Positions 35,130 through 44,516 are shown, counted from the first letter of the stretch. The stretch is DNA of 55,839 nucleotides from Candidatus Dormiibacterota bacterium (GCA_003135895.1 PNBE01000162.1:63111-118949); one strand, 5' to 3'. Made by a program: numbers and translations. Notes: generated from the letters alone by a model not told the origin.

Positions 35130-36709
35130 GCCTGCCTGCCTCCTGTGTCGCCTGCGGGGGTGAGCCGGCGCAACGCGCTCCGGTCGATCTTGCCGGAGCC
35201 GGTGCGCGGCAGTTCTGAGACGAGACGCACCTCGCGCGGGACCTTGTGGGGCGCGAGCCGATCGCGCACGAAGCTCTGCAAGCTTTCCGGGGTCGCGTTG
35301 GACCCCGGCTTGAGCACCACCCAGGCGCGACCTCGCGTCAGACCGTCACGTTCCGCCGCGACCACCGCGCACTCGACGACGTCGGGATGCCCGGCCAGGC
35401 AGCGCTCGATCTCGGCCGGCGCCACCCAGATGCCGCCGACCTTGAGCAGATCATCGGCTCGTCCGCGGTACAGGAAATAGCCGTCGTCATCGCGTTCCAC
35501 AAGGTCGCCGCTCATGACCAGGTCGCCGGCGAAGGTGCGCGCCGACGCCTCGGGATCCTGCCAGTACATCCGGGACGCGGTCTCGCCTCGGATCCAGAGC
35601 CGCCCGATGTGGCCATCGGGCAGCGGATGACCGTCGTCATCGACCACCTCGGCGACGTACCCCGGGACGGCTTCTCCGATGCTCCCGGGACGCACCCGCC
35701 CGGGTCGGTTGGAGATGTAGATGTGGTACGCCTCGGAGGACCCGATGCCGTCGAGCACCTCGACGCCGAAGGCGTCGTTCCAACGGTGATGCAGCGGTTC
35801 GGGGAGCGCCTCGCCGGCGGACGTGCAGAGGCGAAGGCAGCTCAGGTCCTGCTGCGCCGCGCTCGGATGATCGAGCATCGCCTGCATCATGGTCGGGACA
35901 TTGACCAGGATGGTCGGGCGGTGCTGCCGGATCAGCTCGAAGATGAGCTCGGGCGTGGTCCTGGCGGCGAAGATCACCCCGGTCGCGCCGGCGCCGAAGG
36001 GGAACAGCGCGGCAAGGTCGCGCGCGTAGCCGAAGAACAGCTTCGGAACGGGCAGGACCACATCCTCGGCACGGATGTCGAGCACGCCCCTGGCATAGCG
36101 CTCATAGCTGGCCAGCGGGCTCCGCGCCGTGTGCACGCAGGCTTTGGGCTTGCCCGTGCTGCCGGTGGTGAACTTCCAGATGGCGATGTCGTCCGGTTCC
36201 CTCGGCACCGCGTCGAGGTCGGACTCCTGGCCCGCGACCAGGGGCTCGAAGGCCACCTCACCTTCACGCAGCGTGATCGCGCCGGCTCCGGCCACGAGCA
36301 GCGTCGGCCGCCGGGGGCTTCCCGCGGAGGCTTCGCGCATCGGTTCGAGCGTGAGGCCGTCGACGACCACGACCGAGGCTCCCGTGTAGTCCAGGTAGTA
36401 GGCGTAGTCCTTGGGCTGCAGGAACGTGTACACCTCGGCGGTCACCGCCCCGATCTTCTGCACCGCATACCAGCTGGCGACGAACTCCACCGAGTCGGCG
36501 AGGGCGAGGAGCACGCGCTCGTGCGCCTGGACACCGAGTTCGAGGAGCGCGTTGCCCACCCGGTTGCTGAGCTCGGCGAGCTCCGCGTAGGTGCAGCTGC
36601 CGGCGGGGCCGGTCAGGGCGGTTCGGTCTCCCCGCCCCTCGGTGACGTTTCGGTCCAGGAAGGCCGTGGCCAGATTCATTCCGCGCCCGGTCCCACCCAC
36701 CGCCGTCAC
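35126..36709 (-). CDS. benzoate/2-aminobenzoate-type aryl-CoA ligase
   Basis: ATP-dependent aryl-CoA ligase of the benzoate-CoA ligase branch, 527 residues. Adenylation motifs appear in order: FTTGSTGKPKACVH (P-loop), DGIGSSEAYHIYIS (A5, typical of the benzoate-CoA ligase group), GRLWIRGE, YRGRADDLLKVGGIWVAPAEIE (hinge) and PRTGSGKIDRSALRRL with the catalytic Lys. The GTG at 36709 makes a GTGA overlap with the creatininase stop; ATG 36679 (MNLATAFLDRN) is the alternative. It activates an aromatic acid for the divergent monooxygenase/reductase. 2-Aminobenzoate fits the neighbours best, then salicylate or benzoate. Confidence 0.9.
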   Translation of the reverse strand: MTAVGGTGRGMNLATAFLDRNVTEGRGDRTALTGPAGSCTYAELAELSNRVGNALLELGVQAHERVLLALADSVEFVASWYAVQKIGAVTAEVYTFLQPKDYAYYLDYTGASVVVVDGLTLEPMREASAGSPRRPTLLVAGAGAITLREGEVAFEPLVAGQESDLDAVPREPDDIAIWKFTTGSTGKPKACVHTARSPLASYERYARGVLDIRAEDVVLPVPKLFFGYARDLAALFPFGAGATGVIFAARTTPELIFELIRQHRPTILVNVPTMMQAMLDHPSAAQQDLSCLRLCTSAGEALPEPLHHRWNDAFGVEVLDGIGSSEAYHIYISNRPGRVRPGSIGEAVPGYVAEVVDDDGHPLPDGHIGRLWIRGETASRMYWQDPEASARTFAGDLVMSGDLVERDDDGYFLYRGRADDLLKVGGIWVAPAEIERCLAGHPDVVECAVVAAERDGLTRGRAWVVLKPGSNATPESLQSFVRDRLAPHKVPREVRLVSELPRTGSGKIDRSALRRLTPAGDTGGRQA

Positions 36710-37467
36710 CGCCGGGGCTCGGCCTCGACCTGCGCCCGGATCAGGTCGACCAGGAGGCGGCTGAGCGTGACCAGCGTCGCCGCGCCCTCATCGGCACTGG
36801 CCTCGGCCGGCGCGCCGCAGTACGCCCTGTCCATGCCCATGGCGAGGAAGTCGGTCTGACCCGCTGCCATTGCGGCGGGCATGTCCAGCTGGTATGCCGG
36901 CAGACGGCGCATGGTCTCGGCCTCGACCAGCTCGGGATGGGTGGCGAGCACCAGGGAGGTCTCGTACCGCCCCGCGTGTGCCGCTCCGCTCTGGAACTCC
37001 GGCGTCAGCTGCTGGGCGACCGCGCGACGCGTGAGATCGAGGAATCCCACCTTCGCATCCTCGGCCGCCCGGCGCAGGGTCGCGACCTGGGCGGGCTCGA
37101 AGTGGCTGTTGACGATCACCTGGTGGCGGAAGCCCTGTGCGCCAAGCGACGCGCAGACCTCGACGACCAAGGCATGCAGGGTTCCCTCGCTGATGGTGAT
37201 CGCGCCCGTGAAGGCGGCTGAGTAGCGGGTCACGCCGAAGGCGATCTCCGGAAGCACCAGCGCCCGCACCGCGGTGTCGCCGGAGAGCGCCTCGGCTGCC
37301 CGCTCGCAGATCGCCGTCGAGATGATCGAGTCGGTCCCGAGCGGCGCGTGGGGGCCGTGTGGCTCCACCGCGCCCACCGGCAGGAGCAGCACCGGCGCGG
37401 GGCCGCTGTCGAGCAGCGCTCGAGCGCGCGGCGAGGTCAGATCAGCGAAATGAATCGATGCAGGCAT
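36706..37467 (-). CDS. creatininase-family amidohydrolase
   Basis: Metal-dependent amidohydrolase of the creatininase family, 253 residues from ATG 37467. Predicted metal ligands are all present: Glu35, His37 and Asp46 in VEPHGPHAPLGTD, and His122 and Glu124 in NSHFEP. AGRYETSLVLA is the later conserved Glu-Thr-Ser site. It heads the five-gene minus-strand operon and is 55 bp from the divergent monooxygenase/reductase. Cyclic-amide or other C-N hydrolysis in the same pathway is likely; creatinine is an unlikely substrate here. Confidence 0.85.
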   Translation of the reverse strand: MPASIHFADLTSPRARALLDSGPAPVLLLPVGAVEPHGPHAPLGTDSIISTAICERAAEALSGDTAVRALVLPEIAFGVTRYSAAFTGAITISEGTLHALVVEVCASLGAQGFRHQVIVNSHFEPAQVATLRRAAEDAKVGFLDLTRRAVAQQLTPEFQSGAAHAGRYETSLVLATHPELVEAETMRRLPAYQLDMPAAMAAGQTDFLAMGMDRAYCGAPAEASADEGAATLVTLSRLLVDLIRAQVEAEPRR

Positions 37468-37522
37468 GCTGACGACGCCACATTCACGACGTTCCACACT
37501 TTACAGTTGCGCCCAGACTCAC

Positions 37523-39886
37523 ATGCGAATTGCGGTTGTCGGGGGCGGGCCGGGCGGACTGTACTTCGCGGCGCTCACCAAGCAGCTCGATCCCAGCCAC
37601 GAGATCACCGTGTGGGAGCGCAACGCCGATGACGACACCTTCGGGTTCGGCGTGGTGTTCTCGGATGAGACGCTCGGTGGGATCGAGCACGCGGATCCCA
37701 CGATCCACGAGGCGATGTCCCGCGAGTTCGCGCGCTGGGACGACATCGACATCCACTACCGCGGACAGGTGATCACGTCCGGCGGTCACGGTTTCGCGGC
37801 GATGAGCCGCAGGCGGCTGCTCCAGATCCTGCAGGCGCGGTGTCGCGAGCTCGGCGTGACGTTGCGGTTCACCACCGAGGCACCACCGGTGGATGAGCTC
37901 GCCGCGACCCACGACCTGGTGGTGGGCGCCGACGGCGTGAACTCGACGACGCGCGCGCTCCATGCGGACGTGTTTCGCCCGACGCTCGACGTACGTCGCT
38001 GCAAGTTCATGTGGCTCGGCACCGATCTGATCTTCGACGCCTTCAAGTTCTACATCGTCGAGACACCCCACGGGATCATGCAGATCCACGGTTATCCATA
38101 TGACGCAACCGGGAGCACGTTCATCGTCGAGATGAATGACGCCGTCTGGCAGCGCGCAGGGTTCGACGCACTGGCCGGGCGCGCGCTGGCTCCGGGCGAA
38201 AGCGACATTCGGAGCATTGCCGAGATCCGCAGGCTCTTCGGCGCAATCCTCGACGGTCACGCGGTGCATGCGAACAACTCGAAATGGATCAGCTTCACCA
38301 CGGTGCGCAACGAGCGCTGGCACCACGGCAACGTCGTGATCCTCGGTGATGCCGCACACACGGCTCACTTCTCGATCGGGTCGGGCACGAAGCTCGCCAT
38401 GGAGGACGCGCTCGCGCTGGCCGCGTGCCTGCACGAGCATGAGAGCGTGGCAGTTGCGCTCGAGGCCTACGAGGCGGAGCGCAAACCGGTCGTGGTGTCG
38501 ACGCAGCGGGCCGCGCAGGCAAGCCTCGAATGGTTCGAGAATCTCGGGCAGTACGTCCACCAGGCGCCGTTGCAGTTCGCGTTCAACATCCTGACCCGGA
38601 GCCGCCGGGTCACCCACGACAACCTGCGCCTGCGAGACCCCGAGTTCGTCAGCGCTGTCGACGCCTGGTTCGGGAGCCAGGTGGACACGCAACACCCACG
38701 ACTCCCGGAGGATGGGACACCACCCATGTTCCAGCCGTTCCGCTTGCGCGACCTCGAGCTGAAGAATCGCGTGATCGTCTCGGCGATGGACATGTACTCC
38801 GCGCTCGACGGCACCCCCGATGACTTTCACCTCGTGCACATCGGCAGCAAGGCGCTGGGAGGTGCGGCACTGGTGATGACCGAGATGGTCTGCGTGTCGG
38901 CGGACGGCCGGATCACGCCGGGCTGCGCCGGCATGTACGCCCCGGAGCACGAGGCCGGATGGCGACGAATCGTGGATTTCGTGCACGAGCAGACGACGGC
39001 GTACATCGGCCTGCAGCTCGGACATTCGGGTCGCAAGGGATCGACGCGACTGATGTGGGAGGGAATGGACGAGCCACTCCCGGACGCGAACTGGGAGGTG
39101 CTGGCGCCGTCGCCGATTCCGTACTCCGCTGCCAACCAGGTACCCCGCGAGCTGAGCACCGATGACATGGCGGAGATCCGCGAGCAGTTCGTTCGGGCCG
39201 CCGTGGCGGGTGACCGCGCCGGGTTCGACCTCCTCGAACTCCATTGCGCGCACGGCTACCTGCTCTCCAGCTTCATCTCACCGATCTCCAACCAGCGGTC
39301 GGACGGCTACGGCGGTTCGCTGGCAAACCGTCTTCGCTTTCCGCTCGAGGTCTTTGACGCCGTGCGCGCTGGGTGGCCGGCCCACAGGCCGATGACCGTG
39401 CGTATCTCCGCAACCGACTGGTACCCCGGCGGGATCGACGCCGACGATGCTGTCGAGATCGCGCGCGCGTTCGCCGCCCACGGCGCCGACGCGATCGACG
39501 TTTCGACGGGCCAGGTCACCAAGGACGAGCGACCGGCGTTCGGCCGTTCGTACCAGACGCCGTACGCGGACCGCATCCGAAATGAGGTGGGCATCGCGAC
39601 CATCGCCGTCGGCGTCATCTCCTCCTACGACGACGTCAACTCATTGGTGCTCGCCGGTCGTACCGATCTCTGCGCGCTCGCGCGCGTTCATCTGTACGAC
39701 CCGCAGTGGACCCTGCACGCCGCAGCCGACCAGGGCTACGTCGGACCCGGTGCCGAGTGGCCGGACCCGTTCAGGGCGGGCAGCCGCAAGCCGCAGGGTG
39801 GACGCAGCGACGGTCCCAGGCCGAGGCTGCAGCTCATCCGTGAAGGCGAGGCGCGGACGCGCCACAGCCGCTGGCGGCCCGGCTGA
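37523..39886 (+). CDS. bifunctional aryl-CoA monooxygenase/reductase (2-aminobenzoyl-CoA or salicylyl-CoA 5-hydroxylase type)
   Basis: 787-residue fusion. Residues 1-400 are a class A flavin monooxygenase with IAVVGGGPGGLYFA (FAD Rossmann), DLVVGADGVNS (DG motif) and VVILGDAAHTAHFSIGSG (GD motif). Residues 402-787 are an Old Yellow Enzyme-like FMN reductase (MFQPFRLRDLELKNRV, LGHSGRKGS, LLELHCAHGYLLSSFISP, SNQRSDGYGG). This architecture is known from 2-aminobenzoyl-CoA monooxygenase/reductase and salicylyl-CoA 5-hydroxylase. No gentisate dioxygenase lies nearby, whereas beta-oxidation-type genes do, which favours the aminobenzoyl-CoA type. ATG 37523 follows a 55-bp divergent promoter region. 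Confidence 0.88.
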   Translation: MRIAVVGGGPGGLYFAALTKQLDPSHEITVWERNADDDTFGFGVVFSDETLGGIEHADPTIHEAMSREFARWDDIDIHYRGQVITSGGHGFAAMSRRRLLQILQARCRELGVTLRFTTEAPPVDELAATHDLVVGADGVNSTTRALHADVFRPTLDVRRCKFMWLGTDLIFDAFKFYIVETPHGIMQIHGYPYDATGSTFIVEMNDAVWQRAGFDALAGRALAPGESDIRSIAEIRRLFGAILDGHAVHANNSKWISFTTVRNERWHHGNVVILGDAAHTAHFSIGSGTKLAMEDALALAACLHEHESVAVALEAYEAERKPVVVSTQRAAQASLEWFENLGQYVHQAPLQFAFNILTRSRRVTHDNLRLRDPEFVSAVDAWFGSQVDTQHPRLPEDGTPPMFQPFRLRDLELKNRVIVSAMDMYSALDGTPDDFHLVHIGSKALGGAALVMTEMVCVSADGRITPGCAGMYAPEHEAGWRRIVDFVHEQTTAYIGLQLGHSGRKGSTRLMWEGMDEPLPDANWEVLAPSPIPYSAANQVPRELSTDDMAEIREQFVRAAVAGDRAGFDLLELHCAHGYLLSSFISPISNQRSDGYGGSLANRLRFPLEVFDAVRAGWPAHRPMTVRISATDWYPGGIDADDAVEIARAFAAHGADAIDVSTGQVTKDERPAFGRSYQTPYADRIRNEVGIATIAVGVISSYDDVNSLVLAGRTDLCALARVHLYDPQWTLHAAADQGYVGPGAEWPDPFRAGSRKPQGGRSDGPRPRLQLIREGEARTRHSRWRPG

Positions 39887-39902
39887 CGCAGCCGCGCCAC
39901 GA

Positions 39903-40436
39903 TCACCTGATGAGGTCGCGCAGCCTGGTGGTCGTATTCCAGTTCCGTTGCGTCGCGCGCACTCCGAGGGTCCGTTCCCAGTCGGGCAGCGTCGAGGCCA
40001 TGATCCCGTTGGGAAGCCGCACGTAGACCACCCGCTTTCCGAATGCGAACTCATCAGGCTTGAACGCTTCGCGGTCGACACCGGCGGCCTTCGCCGCGGC
40101 CGGTTCGGCGCTCAAGAACGCAAAGTGCAGCTCGCTCGACGGAGCGCCATGCGTCACGAAGGGGTTCGCGTCGACCACCCCCGCAAACTCGGTCGCTGTA
40201 CGAAGGAGGACTGCTGCGTCCATCCGGAAGTGAGTTCGGATCCTGGACGAGATCTCCTGCTCGAGGGCCTCGGCGTTCCGCTGTCCCGACGAGAAGATCG
40301 CGTTGCCACTCTGGCCATGGGTGCGAACTTCTTTGTAGCCGAGCGACTCCAGCATGGTGCGCAGATCCAGCATGGTGATCCGCTTGGCCCTGCCGACATT
40401 GATGCCTCGCACCAATGCCACCCAGGTCGTGCTCAT
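39903..40436 (-). CDS. DUF1697 family protein
   Basis: 177-residue protein of the DUF1697 family, recognised from the start STTWVALVRGINVGRAKRITM, LGYKEVRTHGQSGNAIF and the C-terminal NGIMASTLPDWERTLGVRATQRNWNT. The function is unknown. ATG at 40436 makes a TCAT/ATGA overlap with the alpha/beta-hydrolase stop, so it is the last gene of the pca operon. It may be a passenger there. Confidence 0.85.
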   Translation of the reverse strand: MSTTWVALVRGINVGRAKRITMLDLRTMLESLGYKEVRTHGQSGNAIFSSGQRNAEALEQEISSRIRTHFRMDAAVLLRTATEFAGVVDANPFVTHGAPSSELHFAFLSAEPAAAKAAGVDREAFKPDEFAFGKRVVYVRLPNGIMASTLPDWERTLGVRATQRNWNTTTRLRDLIR

Positions 40437-41152
40437 GACGCGGGCGCTGTCGAGCGAGCATCGAGCGCGGTCGCCACGCTGTCGAGGAACCATTTCCGCT
40501 CGCGCACGAGGAAGAAGAGGTGCCCTCGGCTGAAGGTCACCATCTGCGATCCGGCGATGCCATGACGCATGTCGACTGCATCGTCGAGCGGGGCGATCTT
40601 GTCCTTCCTGCCGTGCAGGATGGTGGTGGGGACGTGGATCTCGCCGAGGCGGTCCATGCAGTCGTAGGTGCGCGACGCCTGACGCTGACGGGCAAAAGCG
40701 TAGCGCGGCTGCGGATACTTTCCCCGGAACACGAAGCTCGACAGCATGCTGAGCATCTCCATGCGTGACGTCGACATCTCGGGCCGCGCCGACGCGGTGG
40801 TGCTGACCAGGATGAGCCGGGCGACTCGATCAGGGTGCTCGAGCGCGAGGTCCAGCGCGATCCGCCCACCCATGGACACGCCGAGCGCCGTGGCATGCGA
40901 CATGCCGACCACGTTCATCAGCGCGTCCGTGTCGTTGGCCATCATCGGGATCGTGTAGGGGGCGTCAGGCTTGTCGGTGCGTCCGGCGCCGCGGTTGTCG
41001 AAGGCAAGCACGCGGTGGGTCTGAGCGCACCAGTTCACCAGCCACTCCCACTCGGAGACGTCATTCGCCAGACCACCGATCAACACGAGTGGCTCACCGG
41101 ATCCATGCACCTCGTAGTACATGTCGATGTCGCCGGCGTGTGTGACTGGCAT
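40433..41152 (-). CDS. alpha/beta hydrolase, 3-oxoadipate enol-lactonase-like
   Basis: 239-residue alpha/beta-fold hydrolase. The oxyanion strand VLIGGLANDVSEWEW, RVLAFDNRGAGRTDKP, the nucleophile elbow ALGVSMGGRIAL with the Ser, an Asp in ILHGRKDKIAPLDD and a His in FSRGHLFF complete the triad. Sequence is close to PcaD-type lactonases, but a better PcaD candidate lies upstream in the same operon. This one may act on a related lactone or ester. It follows the IclR regulator gene by 25 bp. Confidence 0.85.
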   Translation of the reverse strand: MPVTHAGDIDMYYEVHGSGEPLVLIGGLANDVSEWEWLVNWCAQTHRVLAFDNRGAGRTDKPDAPYTIPMMANDTDALMNVVGMSHATALGVSMGGRIALDLALEHPDRVARLILVSTTASARPEMSTSRMEMLSMLSSFVFRGKYPQPRYAFARQRQASRTYDCMDRLGEIHVPTTILHGRKDKIAPLDDAVDMRHGIAGSQMVTFSRGHLFFLVRERKWFLDSVATALDARSTAPAS

Positions 41153-41177
41153 GGTCAGACCCCCAATCGCATGGATG

Positions 41178-41996
41178 TCAGCGCGACCCGTTGGCGCTGT
41201 GACTCAGATCCTCCTCGATCCCGCGTGCCGCGGCAAGCAGGTGGGGCAGGAACTCACTGCGCACCAGGTCGGGGCTTCCGCGGCTCACCGGCGACGAGAC
41301 GTTGACCGCGGCGATCACCCGTCCGGCGAGGTCGTTGATCGGCGCGGCGATCGCCCGCAGGCCTTCCTCGAGCTCCTCATCGACAAAGGACCAGCCCTGC
41401 GCTCGCACCAGGAGCAGTTCCGCACGCAGCGCCGTCACATCGGTGACGGTTCGCGCGGTCAGACGGCGCAGTTCGACGGTCGCAAAGTAGCCGTCGAGCC
41501 ATTCGTCGCTCTGCCCGGCGAGCAGCACGCGGCCCATCGATGTCGCGTACGCCGGAAAGCGGGTGCCGACGCTGATGGTGACGGTCATGATCCGGCGCGT
41601 GGGCACGCGGGCGACGTAGACGACGTCGTCGGCGTCAAGCACCGAGACCGACGATGACTCGCGGAGGACGCCCACGAGGCGCTCGAGATGTGGCTGGGCC
41701 ACCTCGTGCAGGCTGAGGCTGGAGAGGTATGCGTAGCCGAGCTCGAGCACCCGAGGCCGCAGTGCGAAGAGGCGTCCGTTGCTGCGCACGTAGCCGAGCT
41801 CGGCCAGGGTGCGCAGGAACCGCCGCGCCGAGGCACGCGTCAGCCCTGCCGCGCGCGCGACCTCACTGAGCGTGAGCTCGGCGTGCTCCGCGTCGAACGC
41901 GCGGATGACCGCCAGTCCGCGCTCCAGGGACTGCACGAAATCTGTACCGATGCCGCGGTCGACACGCGCCGTGACGGGGCGTTCAACCTCGGTCAC
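41178..41996 (-). CDS. IclR-family regulator, PcaR/PobR/PcaU-like
   Basis: Transcription regulator of 272 residues, probably sensing protocatechuate, 4-hydroxybenzoate or beta-ketoadipate. FVQSLERGLAVIRAFDAEHAELTLSEVA and AAGLTRASARRFLRTLAELGYV form the winged helix typical of the PcaR/PobR/PcaU/CatR branch. The C-terminal effector domain includes TISVGTRFPAYATSMGRVLLAG and GLRAIAAPINDLAGRVIAAVNVS. GTG 41996 overlaps the pcaC stop (GTGA). It lies inside the operon it likely controls. Two matching 15-bp sites occur upstream of catI and pobA. Confidence 0.9.
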   Translation of the reverse strand: MTEVERPVTARVDRGIGTDFVQSLERGLAVIRAFDAEHAELTLSEVARAAGLTRASARRFLRTLAELGYVRSNGRLFALRPRVLELGYAYLSSLSLHEVAQPHLERLVGVLRESSSVSVLDADDVVYVARVPTRRIMTVTISVGTRFPAYATSMGRVLLAGQSDEWLDGYFATVELRRLTARTVTDVTALRAELLLVRAQGWSFVDEELEEGLRAIAAPINDLAGRVIAAVNVSSPVSRGSPDLVRSEFLPHLLAAARGIEEDLSHSANGSR

Positions 41997-42385
41997 GTCG
42001 ATTCGGTTGCCGTGTCGGCGCCCGCCAGTGCGTCGCGCGCGACGATGAACGCGCGGTTGGCGCGCGGGACGCCCGCGTAGACGGCGACCTGGAGCAGGAT
42101 CTCCTTGATCTCCTCGACGCTCACCCCGTTGCGCACCGCTGCGCGCACGTGCATGGCGAGTTCGGGCTCGGAACCCTGCGCGGCCAGCATCGCCACCGTG
42201 ATGCAACTGCGCGTGCGCCGATCGAGCCCCGGCCGAGACCAGACGGCGCCCCACGCGTAGCGCGTGATGTGCTCCTGGAAATCGGCGGTGAACCCGTCAG
42301 CGCCGGCAATCGCGCGGTCGACGTGCGCGTCGCCGAGAACCTCACGCCGGGTGGTCATGCCCTGCTCTCGAATGTCGTCGCTCAC
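41993..42385 (-). CDS. pcaC: 4-carboxymuconolactone decarboxylase
   Basis: Converts 4-carboxymuconolactone to beta-ketoadipate enol-lactone plus CO2. It is 130 residues, the usual PcaC length. Diagnostic sequence is DFQEHITRYAWGAVWSRPGLDRRTRSCITVAML in segments, then ELAMHVRAAVRNGVSVEEIKE and QVAVYAGVPRANRAF. It is separate from pcaD, not fused as in the pcaL gene of many actinomycetes. ATG 42385 makes a 4-nt overlap with the pcaD stop. Confidence 0.93.
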   Translation of the reverse strand: MSDDIREQGMTTRREVLGDAHVDRAIAGADGFTADFQEHITRYAWGAVWSRPGLDRRTRSCITVAMLAAQGSEPELAMHVRAAVRNGVSVEEIKEILLQVAVYAGVPRANRAFIVARDALAGADTATEST

Positions 42386-43161
42386 GCCACTCCTCCGTCG
42401 CCGTCACTCAGATGCTCGCGGACGAGTCGGTTGACGATCTCAGGTTGCTCGACGTTCACCAGGTGGGCTGCGTTCGGAACCACCGCAACGCTCGCGTCAC
42501 GGAACGACGCGCCGAACATCACCGCGCTCGACGCGGGAACGATCGGATCGTCCGCACCGGCGATGACCAGGGTCCGCGCCGCGATCTTGTGGATACCCGC
42601 GCGCAGGTCGCAGGCCGCGAGCGCCTCACAGCAACCCGCATAGCCTTCGGCGTTCATGGCCGCGAGTTCCTCACCAAAGCCCTGGACGACTGCCGGATGG
42701 TCCCTGGCGAAGCGTTCCGTGAACCATCGGGCCAGAACACTGGATGCGATCGGTCCCATTCCCTGCGCTCTGACCGCGGCGGCGCGCTCGATGTATCTGC
42801 TTGCCGGCTGAAGGCGTGCGAGCGTGGACATGACCACAAGCCTGCTGATCCGCTCGGGGTGGTGCGCCGCAAGCCAGAGGCCGACCATTCCACCCAACGA
42901 CACGCCCCAGAACGACGCCGATTCCACCCCGAGCGTGTCCAAGAGCACGATCACATCGGTGCCAAGGTCCTCGACCGTGTACGGACCCGGTGGGGCCGGC
43001 GACGCCCCCAGGCCGCGATGATCGTAGAGCACCAATGAGTAGTCGGTGCCGAGCGGATGCTGCGGGTCCCACATGGCTCGGGAGGTGCCGAGTGCGCTGC
43101 TCATCACCAGTAGCGGCTTGTCGCGATCGCCGGCCAACGAGTACGCCAGTTCCACGCTCAT
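42382..43161 (-). CDS. pcaD: 3-oxoadipate enol-lactonase
   Basis: Hydrolyses beta-ketoadipate enol-lactone to beta-ketoadipate. It is 259 residues from ATG 43161. Alpha/beta-hydrolase landmarks are VMSSALGTSRAMWDPQ (oxyanion), SLVLYDHRGLGASPAPPGPYT, SFWGVSLGGMVGLWLA (nucleophile Ser), GADDPIVP (Asp) and PNAAHLVNVEQP (His). The LGTSRAMWDPQ stretch is characteristic of PcaD. It overlaps pcaB upstream by ATGA. Confidence 0.92.
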   Translation of the reverse strand: MSVELAYSLAGDRDKPLLVMSSALGTSRAMWDPQHPLGTDYSLVLYDHRGLGASPAPPGPYTVEDLGTDVIVLLDTLGVESASFWGVSLGGMVGLWLAAHHPERISRLVVMSTLARLQPASRYIERAAAVRAQGMGPIASSVLARWFTERFARDHPAVVQGFGEELAAMNAEGYAGCCEALAACDLRAGIHKIAARTLVIAGADDPIVPASSAVMFGASFRDASVAVVPNAAHLVNVEQPEIVNRLVREHLSDGDGGVA

Positions 43162-44516
43162 GGATGCTCGCCGGCCGCACGGTGCGCATCCTGTGCTCGC
43201 TGGATCAGGGCATCGATCGACCCGAGGTAGCGTGTCGGATCGAGCGCGTCCGCAATCTGCCCCTCGGAAAGATGGCGGCGCACCTCGGGATCGTGGCGCA
43301 CGACCTCGGAGAACGCGACGTGGCGCTCGATCGACTCCTCGCTGCAGCGCCGCACCACATCGTGCGCTGCCGATCGCCCGCAGCCGCGCGAGAGCTGGAG
43401 CGCGAGGCTCTCCGCCATGACCAGCCCGCCGGCCCGTGCCAGGTTCTCGGCCATCCGTCCCGGGTCGACGCGCAGCGAGCTCAGCAGTGCCGCCGCGTGA
43501 TGGCTCGCGCCGCCCGCGACGCGCAGCAACTCGCGGACGGTTGCCCACTCCGCGTGCCATGCCCCCGCGGCGCGCTCGTGTTCCTGGACCATGGTGGCGA
43601 ACAGGGTGCTCACCAGTCCGGGGGCGCGTTCCGCAGCAGCCAGGATGAGCAGCGCACGCACCGGGTTCCGCTTGTGAGGCAAGGTCGACGAGGTTCCATG
43701 CTCCGACTCGCCGGCTTCGGCTACCTCGCCCTGCGCGAGGAGCACGACGTCGCGAGCGATCTTTCCGAGGACGCCGGTCGCGGTGCCGAGCGCGGCCGCA
43801 AGTTCGGCGACCCGCGTGCGATCGGTGTGCCACGGGAGGACGGGCTCGGCAAGCCCGAGGCGCGCAGGCAGTCGGGACATGACCTCGACACCCGAGCTCT
43901 CGAGGGATCCAAGCGTTCCCGCCGCGCCGCCGAGCTGCACGGCCAGCCGCTCGGAGCGAACACGAGCCAGCAGAGCGCGCGCCTCGTCGATGCCGACCAG
44001 CCAGCCCGCTGCTTTGACGCCGAAGGTGGTTGGCACTGCCGGTTGCAGCAATGTGCGCGCGGTCATGAGCGTCCGACGGTTGGTCTCAGCGAGAGTCGCG
44101 CACGCCGATCCGGCGACCGACAGGTCCTCGAGGATCGCATCGAGCGCGCGTTGCGCTATCAACGAGAACGCGGTGTCGATGACGTCCTGACTCGTGGCGC
44201 CGAGATGCACGTACTCCCGCGCCTCCGGGGAAACTGCGTCGGTCAGCGCCCGGACCAGCGGCGCAGCGGGATTGCCGGACGCGAGCGAACCCCGTCCGAT
44301 CTCCGCTACGTCGAATGATTCAGCACGGCACGCGGCGCCAATCTCAGCTGCGATGTGCGCCGGAACCAGGCCCACCTCGGCCTCCGCAAGCGCAAGCGCC
44401 GCCTCGAAATCGAGCATCGCCTGGAGCCACGCCGTGTCACTCACCGCCGCGTCCACAGCGGCGCTGCCGAAGAGGGGAGCGACAAGACCCTCAGCGATCG
44501 AAGAAGACCGTTTCAC
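43158..44516 (-). CDS. pcaB: 3-carboxy-cis,cis-muconate cycloisomerase
   Basis: Fumarase/aspartase-superfamily cycloisomerase that closes 3-carboxy-cis,cis-muconate to 4-carboxymuconolactone. The GTG at 44516 gives 452 residues. The superfamily signature GESEHGTSSTLPHKRNP, the early HLGATSQDVIDTAF and the ARTLLQPAVPTTFG region are typical of PcaB. AGGG lies about 5 nt before the GTG. The gene overlaps the end of pcaG by 26 nt, so a later, less usual start cannot be excluded: the conserved LFGSAAVDAAVSD begins 14 codons in. Confidence 0.92.
   Translation of the reverse strand: MKRSSSIAEGLVAPLFGSAAVDAAVSDTAWLQAMLDFEAALALAEAEVGLVPAHIAAEIGAACRAESFDVAEIGRGSLASGNPAAPLVRALTDAVSPEAREYVHLGATSQDVIDTAFSLIAQRALDAILEDLSVAGSACATLAETNRRTLMTARTLLQPAVPTTFGVKAAGWLVGIDEARALLARVRSERLAVQLGGAAGTLGSLESSGVEVMSRLPARLGLAEPVLPWHTDRTRVAELAAALGTATGVLGKIARDVVLLAQGEVAEAGESEHGTSSTLPHKRNPVRALLILAAAERAPGLVSTLFATMVQEHERAAGAWHAEWATVRELLRVAGGASHHAAALLSSLRVDPGRMAENLARAGGLVMAESLALQLSRGCGRSAAHDVVRRCSEESIERHVAFSEVVRHDPEVRRHLSEGQIADALDPTRYLGSIDALIQRAQDAHRAAGEHP

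Noticed and set aside
37484-39253. 589-codon minus-strand frame inside the monooxygenase/reductase
   Set aside because: The opposite strand encodes a protein with clear FAD and OYE motifs; this frame shows none.
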